A model generated the notes under the pieces. The model was not told the origin of the DNA and searched no databases. It saw nothing but the letters and a program-made list of their open reading frames with translations. Below, piece after piece: positions 1-8,202 of a DNA stretch of 64,000 nt (its first letter is position 1; each line of letters opens with the position of its first letter). The stretch is taken from contig NZ_CP022985.1 of the NCBI RefSeq assembly GCF_003425985.1, positions 4,200,001 through 4,264,000 of the forward strand, read 5' to 3'. The position numbers and the translations under genes were made by a program. The DNA is from Mariniflexile sp. TRM1-10 (GTDB taxonomy: Bacteria; Bacteroidota; Bacteroidia; Flavobacteriales; Flavobacteriaceae).

Positions 1-556
1 TTGGCACATCTTTAGTAAGTTCTGAGTCTAAAATAACTTGATCAAAAGGGGTGAAATCTGAATTGATGCCTAATTTTTTTTCGGGACCAATAAGAACAGT
101 TGTTCTAGAAACCTCGGCACCAGTACCTGATATAGTTGGAATACCAACATGATATAAAGCGGCATGCTTTACTAAATCCCAGCCCTGATAATCTTTAGCC
201 TCTCCTTCGTTGGTAAGCATAATAGATACGGCTTTTGCTAAGTCTAAAACTGAGCCACCACCAATGCCTATAATACCTGATGGTAATTCTTTTGTGGTCA
301 AAATTATATCATCTACCAAATCATCTACTTGGGATGTTTTTGGTTCTTCTTCAGTTGAAATGAATAGTATTTTATCATCGTAGGCTAACGGAATTCGCGA
401 TGTTAGCCAAGGATCGTTTTTAAACACATCATCTATTAAATAAATAAATGGGGCGTTCATGTTTAAGCGTTTTGGGGCTAAAATTTCACTTAACTGATTG
501 AAACTACCTCTGCCAAAAATAACTTTTGACACCATTGGAAAGTTTTTGTAACTCAT
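1..556 (-). CDS. kdnB: Kdo 8-oxidase KdnB-like iron-containing alcohol dehydrogenase (partial, C-terminus outside window)
   Basis: The first 185 residues of an iron-dependent alcohol dehydrogenase-fold enzyme are present; the rest runs off the left edge. It begins MSYKNFPMVSKVIFGRGSF and carries the NAD-binding glycine run GIGGGSVLDLAKAVS (about residues 98-112), then LTNEGEAKDYQGWDL and GIPTISGTGAEVSRT. This pattern closely matches KdnB as known from Shewanella, which oxidises C8 of Kdo so that the aminotransferase KdnA can make 8-amino-Kdo for the lipopolysaccharide core. The iron-binding histidines lie outside the window. It is third in a minus-strand operon after kdsB and a HAD hydrolase, which supports a Kdo role. 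kdnA would be expected just beyond position 1. The general iron-alcohol dehydrogenase call is very safe; the KdnB assignment rests on remembered sequence resemblance plus context. Confidence 0.85.
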   Translation of the reverse strand, partial: MSYKNFPMVSKVIFGRGSFNQLSEILAPKRLNMNAPFIYLIDDVFKNDPWLTSRIPLAYDDKILFISTEEEPKTSQVDDLVDDIILTTKELPSGIIGIGGGSVLDLAKAVSIMLTNEGEAKDYQGWDLVKHAALYHVGIPTISGTGAEVSRTTVLIGPEKKLGINSDFTPFDQVILDSELTKDVP

Positions 557-613
557 TTAATATGTTTTCTTTTTCAAAAGTAAAAATAGTACTATTTTGA
601 TTTTACTTGGTTA

Positions 614-1318
614 TTAATTTAATAATTTCAGTAAATCTCTTAAACTATTGATGGTTTTATAGGCTTTGCCATTGGTTTCTAGCTCTGTAACTTGTTCATG
701 TGCCCAAGTAGTATGAAACGGAACATGAATGGCATGTGCTTTTATGTTTACCAAAGGTAACACATCCGATTTTAGCGAATTGCCAATCATTAAAAACTCG
801 GACGGTTTTATATCAAGATGGTTTAATAATTTTGAGTAATTAGCTTCTTGCTTATCGCTTAAAACTTCTATGTGATGAAAATATTTTGTTAACCCCGATT
901 TTTCAAGTTTACGCTCTTGGTCTAACAAATCGCCTTTAGTCGCTAATATGATTCGGTATTTTTTTGATAAATGTTTTAAAACATCTTCAACCCCATCAAG
1001 TAATTCAACAGGTTTATTAAGCATATCTTTTCCAATATTTAAAATAGCTTCAATACTTTTTGTTGAAATATTATAATTAGATTGTATTAAGGCACTTTCA
1101 ACCATCGATAATACAAACGCCTTAATACCATAACCATATAGTGGCAAATTATCAATTTCTTTTTTAAATAGCTCTTGGTCTATCTTGTTTAAAGTTTCGT
1201 ATTCCGACAATAATTTACCAAACTCAATTTCGGCATCACGAAAATAGGTTTCGTTGACCCAAAGTGTATCATCGGCATCAAAACCAATAACTTTTATGTT
1301 TTTATAATCTATTTCCAT
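614..1318 (-). CDS. HAD-superfamily hydrolase
   Basis: A 234-residue cytosolic haloacid-dehalogenase-type phosphatase. Motif I is FDADDTLW (residues 13-20, nucleophile Asp and general acid Asp), motif II is the ATKG stretch near residue 126, and the C-terminal motif is [10 protein letters not shown] near residue 198. The insert between residues 20 and 100 is a helical C1-type cap. Its ATG overlaps the last 10 bases of kdsB, so the two are translationally coupled, and kdnB follows after a 57-base gap. The location suggests a job in Kdo or 8-amino-Kdo metabolism, for example as a phosphatase, but it is longer than and unlike classic KdsC, so the substrate is unknown. Confidence 0.85.
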   Translation of the reverse strand: MEIDYKNIKVIGFDADDTLWVNETYFRDAEIEFGKLLSEYETLNKIDQELFKKEIDNLPLYGYGIKAFVLSMVESALIQSNYNISTKSIEAILNIGKDMLNKPVELLDGVEDVLKHLSKKYRIILATKGDLLDQERKLEKSGLTKYFHHIEVLSDKQEANYSKLLNHLDIKPSEFLMIGNSLKSDVLPLVNIKAHAIHVPFHTTWAHEQVTELETNGKAYKTINSLRDLLKLLN

Positions 1319-2037
1319 GCTTTTTTGGCGCGTTCTAAATCTTCTGGCGTATCAATTTCCACACCTTCGGTGGAAGTTTCTACCATTTTAATACGTTTAC
1401 CATATTCTAAATAACGGATGCATTCAATTTTTTCTGAAGCCTCTAAAGGCAACATCGGTAATCTGTAAAAATCTAAAATAGCTTCTTTTCTAAAAGCATA
1501 AACGCCTTTGTGTTTAAAATACCTTACACCTACGTTTTTATCTCTTGGATATGGAATTGGGCTTCTGGAGAAATACAACGCAAAGTTTGATTGATCTACA
1601 ATTACTTTTACCGTGTTGGGATTATTTATCTCATCCTCGTTGCTAATATGCACCATTAATGAGGCTAAATCGATGCTTTTATTGTGGTCGTCTTTAAATA
1701 CTGCTATGAGCTTTTCTAAAGATTCCCTATCCGTAAAAGGCTCATCACCTTGCACATTTATAACAATATCAATATCTAAAAACTCAACGGCTTCGGCTAT
1801 TCTATCGCTACCACATTCGTGTTCTTTTTTGCTCATCATGGCTTTACCACCATTATTTACAATTTCATTATAAATAATATCGCTATCGGTAACTACTAAA
1901 ACATCATCAAACAAATTGGTATTAACAGTAGCTTCGTAGGTACGCAAAATAACCGTTTTACCACCCAAATCTTGCATGAGTTTTCCAGGAAAGCGCGAGG
2001 CACTATAACGTGCCGGAATCATTGAAATTATTTTCAT
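1309..2037 (-). CDS. kdsB: 3-deoxy-manno-octulosonate cytidylyltransferase
   Basis: KdsB couples CTP to Kdo (or, beside KdnA/KdnB, 8-amino-Kdo) to give the CMP-sugar used for lipid A-core assembly. The protein begins [19 protein letters not shown], the nucleotide-binding N-terminal motif of the family, followed by [12 protein letters not shown] and NVQGDEPF, which bind CTP and metal, and ends after [13 protein letters not shown]. The start was placed at the ATG at 2035-2037. An in-frame TTG seven codons upstream lies inside a TAnnTTTG promoter box and is not a credible start. The length (242 residues) is normal. It is the first gene of a minus-strand operon with a HAD hydrolase and kdnB. Confidence 0.95.
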   Translation of the reverse strand: MKIISMIPARYSASRFPGKLMQDLGGKTVILRTYEATVNTNLFDDVLVVTDSDIIYNEIVNNGGKAMMSKKEHECGSDRIAEAVEFLDIDIVINVQGDEPFTDRESLEKLIAVFKDDHNKSIDLASLMVHISNEDEINNPNTVKVIVDQSNFALYFSRSPIPYPRDKNVGVRYFKHKGVYAFRKEAILDFYRLPMLPLEASEKIECIRYLEYGKRIKMVETSTEGVEIDTPEDLERAKKAWK

Positions 2038-2055
2038 CTTCTTTAAATTCTGTGT

Positions 2056-2063
2056 CAAAAATA
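2056..2063 (-). promoter_or_regulatory. -7 promoter box of kdsB operon
   Basis: On the minus strand the bases read TATTTTTG, matching the Bacteroidota sigma-ABfr -7 consensus TAnnTTTG. It lies about 18 bases upstream of the chosen kdsB ATG. No convincing TTTG-type -33 element was found at the usual distance. Confidence 0.5.
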
Positions 2064-2286
2064 GAATAAAATTTAATGGTTTTTAATGTTACTGGATGCA
2101 AACTTTTTCTATAGCTTAAAATATAATATGATATTTATAACATATACCAATTAAGGTTTCCATAGCGATGACTGTTTACTATTTTGAAATATAATCTCAA
2201 AGATAATTATTATTTTCTCGTTAAGCATTTTACTGAACTCCTCTAGAATTCTAAAACTGAAACTGCGACTGAGACTAAAACCAAGT

Positions 2287-3714
2287 CTAAGCTTCTTCAA
2301 AAAAATCATCTTTAAACCCAATAAGATACAATTTCTCTTTAGCTCTTGTTACGGCTGTGTAAAGCCACCGCAAATACTCTTTATCGATGCCGTTAGGTAA
2401 ATAAGGCTGTTCTACAAAAACGGTATTCCATTGTCCACCTTGCGATTTATGACAAGTTATAGCATACGAAAACTTAACCTGCAATGCATTAAAATGTTTG
2501 CTTGTTTTTACTTTTAAAAACTTTCGGTAATTGCTCGTTTCGTTTTCAAAGTCTTTCATCACTTCTTGGTATAACCTATTCGAATCGTCATAAGACAATG
2601 AAGGTGTTTCAGATTCAATGGTATCTAATAATAAAACAGTTTCAAAAGGCGGCATTTTGGGATAATCAACCATTCTAACTTTAACTTCCGCAAAATGGAA
2701 ACCATAAAGTTCTGTAATACTGAAAATTTCTAAAACTTCAATAATATCGCCATTGGCTATAAATCCTGCTTCGGTGGTTGGTTTAATCCAAAAATAATTA
2801 TTCTTAACGACCATCAAATAATCGCCCGAAGACAATTCACTTTCATTAAATAAGATGCGATTCCTTATTTGCTGGTTGTACAAATTAGCCCGTTTGTTAC
2901 TTCTGACAATAATGGCGGTTTCTTCGTTTCCTAAACTGCTATATGCATCATTTATGGCATCCATAATGTCGTGCCCATCAATAAGCCTGATAATGTCTTT
3001 ATAATCTGCCAAATCAAATTTAAATGCGTCATTTACACCATTTGATAACGCTTCACGAAGCACGGTGGCATTTGCTAAAATTCCAGAATCTTGCTCTTGC
3101 CTAACGACTTCATCCAACTCCATTCTGGTGACTTCTTTATTGTAATTTAACGCCAACGTATTTTCGTCTAAAGCCGGACTTAAATCCAACTTTACTGGTG
3201 GTAATTGTGCCGTATCGCCTATTAAAAGAAGTTTACATTCATGCCCAGAATACACGTATTGCATTAAATCGTCTAAAAGCGAACCATTTTCAAACAACTT
3301 AGAGTCTCCAGGTGAGTCAGGTATCATAGATGCTTCATCAACAATAAAGATGGTGTTCTTATGTTTGTTTGGCTGCAACACAAAAGAAACGCCACCACCC
3401 TTTTCTTTTTTAGGAAAATATATTTTTTTATGAATGGTAAATGCTTCCTTTCCAGAATAGTTAGAAATTACTTTAGCAGCTCTACCCGTTGGAGCCATTA
3501 ACACCGAAGATTTTTTTGCTTTCCATAAATTGTTAACTATAGTACCTACAATAGTGGTTTTACCGGTACCGGCATACCCTTTTAGCACATAAAGTGTATT
3601 GGGAGCTTTGCTAAAAATAAATTCTGATAATTGCTGTAAAACAATATTTTGCTTTATAGTGGGTTGAAATGGAAACTGCTGTTTTATAAGGGAATAAAAT
3701 TCGGATGAAGTCAT
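2287..3714 (-). CDS. RecD-like superfamily 1 ATP-dependent DNA helicase
   Basis: A 475-residue SF1B helicase of the RecD/exodeoxyribonuclease V alpha type. Visible motifs are Walker A GYAGTGKTT (about residues 45-53), motif Ia MAPTGRAAK, Walker B FIVDEASM, motif III IGDTAQLPP, an arginine-containing motif VVRQEQDSG, and the C-terminal UvrD-like pair ITCHKSQG (motif V) and YTAVTRAKEKL (motif VI). No RecB or RecC partner is nearby, and it lacks the N-terminal domain of proteobacterial RecD, so it probably acts alone in DNA repair or replication restart, as the stand-alone RecD-like helicases do. It is convergent to nothing and divergent from the gene starting at 3843. Confidence 0.85.
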   Translation of the reverse strand: MTSSEFYSLIKQQFPFQPTIKQNIVLQQLSEFIFSKAPNTLYVLKGYAGTGKTTIVGTIVNNLWKAKKSSVLMAPTGRAAKVISNYSGKEAFTIHKKIYFPKKEKGGGVSFVLQPNKHKNTIFIVDEASMIPDSPGDSKLFENGSLLDDLMQYVYSGHECKLLLIGDTAQLPPVKLDLSPALDENTLALNYNKEVTRMELDEVVRQEQDSGILANATVLREALSNGVNDAFKFDLADYKDIIRLIDGHDIMDAINDAYSSLGNEETAIIVRSNKRANLYNQQIRNRILFNESELSSGDYLMVVKNNYFWIKPTTEAGFIANGDIIEVLEIFSITELYGFHFAEVKVRMVDYPKMPPFETVLLLDTIESETPSLSYDDSNRLYQEVMKDFENETSNYRKFLKVKTSKHFNALQVKFSYAITCHKSQGGQWNTVFVEQPYLPNGIDKEYLRWLYTAVTRAKEKLYLIGFKDDFFEEA

Positions 3715-3794
3715 TAATGCCTACAAATTATAAATTATTCAAAGATAGAAATGATTTTTACCGATAATAGGTTTTTACGATTAAAAAAAAATTG

Positions 3795-3802
3795 TAGATT
3801 TG
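3795..3802 (+). promoter_or_regulatory. -7 promoter box for the rsmD operon
   Basis: The bases TAGATTTG match the TAnnTTTG consensus exactly and lie 40 bases before the ATG at 3843. The region upstream is A/T-rich without a clear -33 motif. Confidence 0.55.
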
Positions 3803-3842
3803 CGAAAGACCTTTAATAAACTATTTAAATTAAAAAACGATT

Positions 3843-4583
3843 ATGTTAAGATTTATTCTTATTGCTGTTGCAGCTATTCTGCTTACAATTGGCTTGGTTA
3901 AGTTAGTTGATAAATACATTCCTTCTAAATACAAGCCTGTATTAAATATAGCGCTTTGGGTTTTAATAGCGTTTCTAGGCTACCAAACATACATGTCTAT
4001 TTATACACCCATTTTATTTAACCAAGAAAAGGATAAGCGTTACGCAAAAGTAATTAAGAATTTAATTGATATACGAAATTCTGAATTAGCTTACAAACAA
4101 GTAAACGGTAAGTTTACAGATAGTTTTGATGAATTAATTAAATTTATTGAGACAGCTAAATTTACTATTACGCAACGTCGTGACTCTGTTGTTATTGACA
4201 AAGAATTAACTAAACGTTATGGGGTAGACACTACAAAAGAAATAGTTATTATAGATACTTTAGGCTATGTACCAGTAAAAGACTCCTTATTTAAAAATTC
4301 AACACGATACAAAACCATGATGAACGTCCCTGTTGGAAAACCTGGAGAAAAGTTTAAATTACAAGCTGGCTTTTTAAGACAAAACGATATAAATATTCCT
4401 GTATTTGAGGCTTCTGTTAGTAAAGATGTTCTATTTTACGGTAAAGACGAAGATTTAATTAATGCAGAAAAACAAGTTAGCTCAACTGTTGTAGGTGTAC
4501 CAGGAGATGCTATAAAAGTAGGATCAATGAACGAAGTTACAACCTCTGGAAACTGGCCAAAAACTTATGGCGCAAACGAATAA
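3843..4583 (+). CDS. Conserved membrane-anchored protein of unknown function
   Basis: A 246-residue protein with two N-terminal transmembrane segments (about residues 3-21 and 33-52) followed by a soluble domain of about 190 residues. The soluble part has a charged region with an ANxRNSELAYKQVNGKFTD-like stretch near residue 77, which resembles the N-terminal part of pilin-like periplasmic domains, but I do not recognise a named family. Its 3' end overlaps the next gene by 17 bases and that gene overlaps rsmD by one base, so all three form an operon. This order is common in Flavobacteriaceae; function remains unknown. Confidence 0.8.
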   Translation: MLRFILIAVAAILLTIGLVKLVDKYIPSKYKPVLNIALWVLIAFLGYQTYMSIYTPILFNQEKDKRYAKVIKNLIDIRNSELAYKQVNGKFTDSFDELIKFIETAKFTITQRRDSVVIDKELTKRYGVDTTKEIVIIDTLGYVPVKDSLFKNSTRYKTMMNVPVGKPGEKFKLQAGFLRQNDINIPVFEASVSKDVLFYGKDEDLINAEKQVSSTVVGVPGDAIKVGSMNEVTTSGNWPKTYGANE

Positions 4584-5388
4584 AACTTCAAACAAACTAA
4601 CTAATCTAGAACTGTCCATTCAAATAAGTTTGAGTGGACTTTCTTTTTGTATCCTGCAAAGAGATACGAATACTATTAGTAGCTTAAAAGAAATTAATTT
4701 TCAAAAAAAATTAAATCCATTAGAAGTTCTAGATCATTTAAAGCATCTTTTTAATACTGAAAGCGTTACCCAAAATACATATAGTGCCATAACCATTATA
4801 CATGATAACGAACTTTCTACATTAGTGCCAAAACCGCTATTTAATGAAGATTGTATGGCCGATTACTTAAAATTCAATTCTAAGATTCTGGTATCCGATT
4901 TTATTGCTTACGACGAAGTCGTTGTAAATGATAGTATTAACGTGTATGTGCCCTATATAAACATTAACAACTTTATTTATGATCAGTTTGGTGCATTTAC
5001 ATTTAAGCACGTATCTACCGTTTTAATTGAAGAAATTTTACATATTGAAAAAAATACCAGCAAACCAAAAGTATATGCAAATATTAGTGAAAACCATTTT
5101 GAAACGGTTATAGTTGACAATGCTAAACTTATATTATATAATACATTCGAGTATAATACCCCTGAAGATTTTATCTATTACATTTTATTTGCAACCGAGC
5201 AACTAAATCTTAACCCTGAAACATTTAATTTAATTTTTATAGGTGATGTTTCTAAAGAAGATGCTCTATATACAATAGCATATAAATACATTAGAAACGT
5301 AAGTTTTGGCAATAGAAATGACGCTTATAAATATATGGAAGCACCAAAGTATAACCATTCCAATTTCACTTTAATAAAAAGTTTTTAA
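4567..5388 (+). CDS. DUF3822 family protein
   Basis: A 273-residue soluble protein that resembles the DUF3822 family of Bacteroidota: an N-terminal stretch LELSIQISLSGLSFCI and a middle VYANISENHFETVIVDN segment, compatible with an actin/ASKHA-like fold (inference). It has no signal peptide. DUF3822 genes regularly sit directly before rsmD, as here, where the last base of its stop codon is the first base of the rsmD ATG. Translational coupling suggests a shared role near the ribosome or cell envelope, but no activity is known to me. Confidence 0.8.
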   Translation: MAQTNKTSNKLTNLELSIQISLSGLSFCILQRDTNTISSLKEINFQKKLNPLEVLDHLKHLFNTESVTQNTYSAITIIHDNELSTLVPKPLFNEDCMADYLKFNSKILVSDFIAYDEVVVNDSINVYVPYININNFIYDQFGAFTFKHVSTVLIEEILHIEKNTSKPKVYANISENHFETVIVDNAKLILYNTFEYNTPEDFIYYILFATEQLNLNPETFNLIFIGDVSKEDALYTIAYKYIRNVSFGNRNDAYKYMEAPKYNHSNFTLIKSF

Positions 5389-5933
5389 TGCGCATTATTT
5401 CAGGAATTTACAAAAGCAGAAAAATTGTAGCACCCAAAAACTTACCGGTGAGACCAACTACCGATATGGCAAAGGAATCGCTATTTAATATTATAAATAA
5501 CACGTTTTATTTTGACGAACTGATTGTGCTGGATCTTTTTGCCGGAACTGGTAACATAAGCTACGAATTTGCCTCAAGAGGCACCGAACAAATTACTTGT
5601 GTCGATCAAGATTTTGGATGTATAAAATTTATTAATGAAACCGCTGCAACTTTTAAAATGCCAATACAGACCATTAAAAGTGATGTGTTTACATTTTTAG
5701 AGAAAACAACAATACAGGCAAATATTATTTTTGCAGACCCACCCTACAACTTCACAGACGACGTATTTGCTAAAATTCCAGAATTAGTATTTAAAAACAA
5801 TTTGTTACTTGAAGATGGTTTACTTATTATAGAACATTCAAAACACACCGATTTATCAAACTTAATGAATTATAGCTATTCTAAAAGCTATGGAGGCAAT
5901 ATGTTTAGTTTTTTTGAAATTGAGCTAATTTAA
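5388..5933 (+). CDS. rsmD: 16S rRNA (guanine(966)-N(2))-methyltransferase
   Basis: RsmD methylates N2 of G966 in 16S rRNA during 30S assembly using S-adenosylmethionine. The 181-residue protein has the family N-terminus MRIISGIYKSRKI, the RPTTDMAKESLFNI segment, the SAM-binding motif VLDLFAGTGNIS (about residues 46-57) and the catalytic ADPPYNF motif (about residues 116-122). Length is typical. It is the third gene of the operon beginning at 3843. Its stop codon lies at the edge of a dispersed intergenic repeat. Confidence 0.95.
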   Translation: MRIISGIYKSRKIVAPKNLPVRPTTDMAKESLFNIINNTFYFDELIVLDLFAGTGNISYEFASRGTEQITCVDQDFGCIKFINETAATFKMPIQTIKSDVFTFLEKTTIQANIIFADPPYNFTDDVFAKIPELVFKNNLLLEDGLLIIEHSKHTDLSNLMNYSYSKSYGGNMFSFFEIELI

Positions 5934-6215
5934 ACTTTTCATAATTGACTGAAAAATTGTCCTTTTGCACTCGCTTTTTGCCTTTTTTTCCTTTCGTAGC
6001 TTTTCCAACGCGACAAGCTGGATCCTTCGCTAAAAAGATTTACTAAACCTTTTCTTTACGCTCAACCCTAACTCAAAAAAAGCCTCCAATCAATTACTGG
6101 GCGGAGTGTTAAAAATAACCCAGTGGGTTATTTTAGCGAACGAGCCAGCTAGCGTAGGGTTACATTTTCGCTTCAATCAAAAAAGCTTAAACGAGCTCAT
6201 CAGTTAAATTCGAAA
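5925..6215 (+). repeat. Dispersed intergenic element, copy 1
   Basis: This stretch shares an ordered series of blocks with the minus strand of 34178-34340: TTAAA-TTTT at the edge, a TTTTTGCCTTTT then TTCCTTTCGTAGC block near 5983-6000, an ACTCAAAAAAAGCCT block near 6071, and ATTTTCGCTT near 6165. Its two ends form an imperfect inverted repeat (around 5925-5945 and 6185-6210), and the left end overlaps the rsmD stop codon. Inside is a perfect 11-bp palindrome with a one-base centre at 6112-6134, absent from the second copy. The remaining spacer up to 6374 holds a short G+C-rich hairpin at 6266-6280 and otherwise nothing I recognise. Confidence 0.65.
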
Positions 6216-6374
6216 AAAAAATATAATGTAATTGATTTTTTTTCAGTAAATTAGATTCCTCCTTAAGAGCCCCAGGCTCTATGCATGCTTTACTACTCGC
6301 AGCAAAAAAGTATTTCTTTTCTTGTCTCTTTTTTATGGTTTAATGTGAATTACTAACCTTTAAAACATAAACCA

Positions 6375-6893
6375 ATGAAAAAACTTTTTTTACTTGTGCT
6401 AGCTTTAATTCTATTTATAGCCTGCAACAACAAACCACAACGATATTTTGAAGAATCTGCCGAAATTGAAACTACAAAATTAGGCATTAAAGCTTATGAA
6501 GCCCAAGATTGGGATACATGGAAAGCCAATTTTGCTGATACAGCAAAAATTTATCACAATACAAATAAAGCATCTTCACCAGACGAAATCATGGTTGGCA
6601 TGAAACAAATGCTGTCAAATTTTTCGTCATATAGCTTCAATGATAAAGGTGCAGAATATGAAATGATAATTGATAAAGATGGAGATACTTGGGTAAACTG
6701 TTGGAATACATGGAAAGGCAAAGCAAAACTAACAAATAAAGAACTAATTGTACCTGTGCACATAACAATGCAATTTGTTAATGGTAAAATCGCCCAAGAA
6801 TACGCTTATTATGACACATCTGGTATAAGTGCCACTATTGCAGAAATAGAAGCTGCTAAAATGACTACGGAAACGGCTTCGGAAAATGAATAA
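6375..6893 (+). CDS. NTF2/SnoaL-like lipoprotein
   Basis: A 172-residue predicted lipoprotein: the N-terminus has a hydrophobic stretch LFLLVLALILFIAC, where the cysteine at residue 17 fits a lipobox. The mature part looks like an NTF2/SnoaL-fold domain: an early helix with TKLGIKAYEAQDWDTWKAN, a strand-rich half with YEMIIDKDGDTWVNCW, and a terminal VHITMQFVNGKIAQEY. Such folds serve as small-ligand binders or enzymes, and the substrate cannot be read from the sequence. It is followed 30 bases later by another exported protein, probably co-transcribed. Confidence 0.75.
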   Translation: MKKLFLLVLALILFIACNNKPQRYFEESAEIETTKLGIKAYEAQDWDTWKANFADTAKIYHNTNKASSPDEIMVGMKQMLSNFSSYSFNDKGAEYEMIIDKDGDTWVNCWNTWKGKAKLTNKELIVPVHITMQFVNGKIAQEYAYYDTSGISATIAEIEAAKMTTETASENE

Positions 6894-6923
6894 ACTATAT
6901 ATTAACCAAATTATAATAAACAG

Positions 6924-7670
6924 ATGAAAACAATTAAACTAACTTTTTTACTGGGGCTTGCCTTATGTTTGACCATTAATTTTTCACAAGCACAAAAATC
7001 GTATCAAATACACCAAGACAATGTAAATCCTTCTATGGTGATGCAATACGAGAAAGTAGCTAAAGAGTTTAACGATGCATGTAACGAGCATAAACCACAA
7101 ACAAGTTGGGTTACAGCAGTTACTAACGACATGAAATATTTGTATATATCGCCTATTGAAAACATGGCAGATTTGGACAAACAACCTTTTGCCGACATGG
7201 CTAAAAAAATGGGTGATAAATGGACTAAAATGTTTGAGGATTTTGATAAATGCTATAATTCACACAGAAGCTATGTAATACATTTAGTTGAAGACTTAAC
7301 TTATATGCCAGAAGGTATCTCCATGACCCAAGACGGACAAAATTACCGCAAATGGTTCTATATTTATTTCACACCTTCAAATGCAGCCAAAGTACGCGAG
7401 GGCATGAAAGCGGTAAAAGATCTTTATACAACCAAGGGCTCTAAAGAATTTTATCGTGTTTACAGAAATGGTTTTGGCACATCTGAAGATTTTTACTTAG
7501 TAGCTGTTTCTGCAAAAGACGAGATAGATGGTGCCACCAAATCTAAAGAAAACGATGCTGTTTTAGGTCCAGACAGTTGGGATACTTTTAGCAAGGTTAT
7601 GAATTATGCCAGCCGATTTGAAGAATATTCAGGAGAAATGAGACCAGATTTAGCCTATGCTCCTAAATAA
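6924..7670 (+). CDS. Exported protein of unknown function
   Basis: A 248-residue protein with a Sec signal peptide (hydrophobic FLLGLALCLTINFS, likely cleavage after SQA at about residue 23). The mature protein is rich in aromatic residues and could form a ferredoxin-like or dimeric alpha/beta barrel fold (two similar halves beginning near residues 33 and 135), which is inference only. It probably shares a transcript with the NTF2-like lipoprotein upstream and ends before a strong hairpin. I do not recognise the family. Confidence 0.7.
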   Translation: MKTIKLTFLLGLALCLTINFSQAQKSYQIHQDNVNPSMVMQYEKVAKEFNDACNEHKPQTSWVTAVTNDMKYLYISPIENMADLDKQPFADMAKKMGDKWTKMFEDFDKCYNSHRSYVIHLVEDLTYMPEGISMTQDGQNYRKWFYIYFTPSNAAKVREGMKAVKDLYTTKGSKEFYRVYRNGFGTSEDFYLVAVSAKDEIDGATKSKENDAVLGPDSWDTFSKVMNYASRFEEYSGEMRPDLAYAPK

Positions 7671-7691
7671 ACCAATCTATTTATATAAGTG

Positions 7692-7728
7692 AACAGGCCC
7701 TTCTTTAAATTATAAAGAAGGGCCTGTT
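7692..7728. terminator. Bidirectional terminator hairpin
   Basis: A perfect stem: AACAGGCCCTTCTTTA pairs with TAAAGAAGGGCCTGTT around a five-base loop. It stands between the plus-strand gene ending at 7670 and the minus-strand rnpB ending near 7736, so it can end both transcripts. T runs are weak on both sides, so termination is inferred from the stem. Confidence 0.8.
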
Positions 7729-7735
7729 TATATTT

Positions 7736-8132
7736 AAGTAAATCTATAAGCCGAATTCTGTATGCCTTAAACCCGTTTAAAGAAATCTCTAAACAAAAAT
7801 TCAAAACACCCTTATCATTTATCTGAGTGCATTGTTACCAATACACTTTAGCTGCTTACCCTCCAGCATCAAGCGTGCAGCCTTCAAACGCTGGTTTACA
7901 TAGCATTGCACCATATAGAGTTTACCTGGTTTCACTACAGCATAACCTGTACATACTTTCTGTTGCACTTGTCCTAGCCTCACGGCTGGTGGCCATTAAC
8001 CACTATATTGCACTACGGTGTTCGGACTTTCCTCTAAATCCTCGCAAAAGCGGAAATCTCGTTTATAAACCTTTCGATTTACAACAGAAGACCCCAATCA
8101 AATTGGGTATTTAGCGATAAGGCGATTTACTT
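7736..8132 (-). ncRNA. rnpB: RNase P RNA, bacterial type A
   Basis: Minus-strand sequence has the conserved GAGGAAAGTCCGAACACC block near the 5' side (8024-8041), an AGATAAATGATAAGG block near the 3' side, and the 3'-terminal ACAGAATTCGGCTTAT. The ends form helix P1: AAGTAAATC at 8124-8132 pairs with GATTTACTT at 7736-7744, which sets the boundaries at about 397 nucleotides. It is the catalytic RNA that trims the 5' leader from pre-tRNA. A TAnnTTTG promoter lies just upstream and a hairpin just downstream. Confidence 0.95.
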
Positions 8133-8136
8133 ACTG

Positions 8137-8168
8137 CAAAAGTACGACACTTAATAGATAATTTCCAA
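8137..8168 (-). promoter_or_regulatory. rnpB: rnpB promoter
   Basis: On the minus strand TTGG (8165-8168) is followed after 20 bases by TACTTTTG (8137-8144), a good -33/-7 pair for the Bacteroidota housekeeping sigma factor. Transcription would start about five bases later, at the 5' end of the RNase P helix P1. Confidence 0.7.
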
Positions 8169-8202
8169 CTAATAAAAAATAAATAATATTTTGGGTTTAG
8201 CC

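Noticed and set aside
7827..8114. A 95-codon plus-strand open frame
   Set aside because: It is antisense to the RNase P RNA, whose conserved blocks and paired ends are clear; the protein has no coding character.
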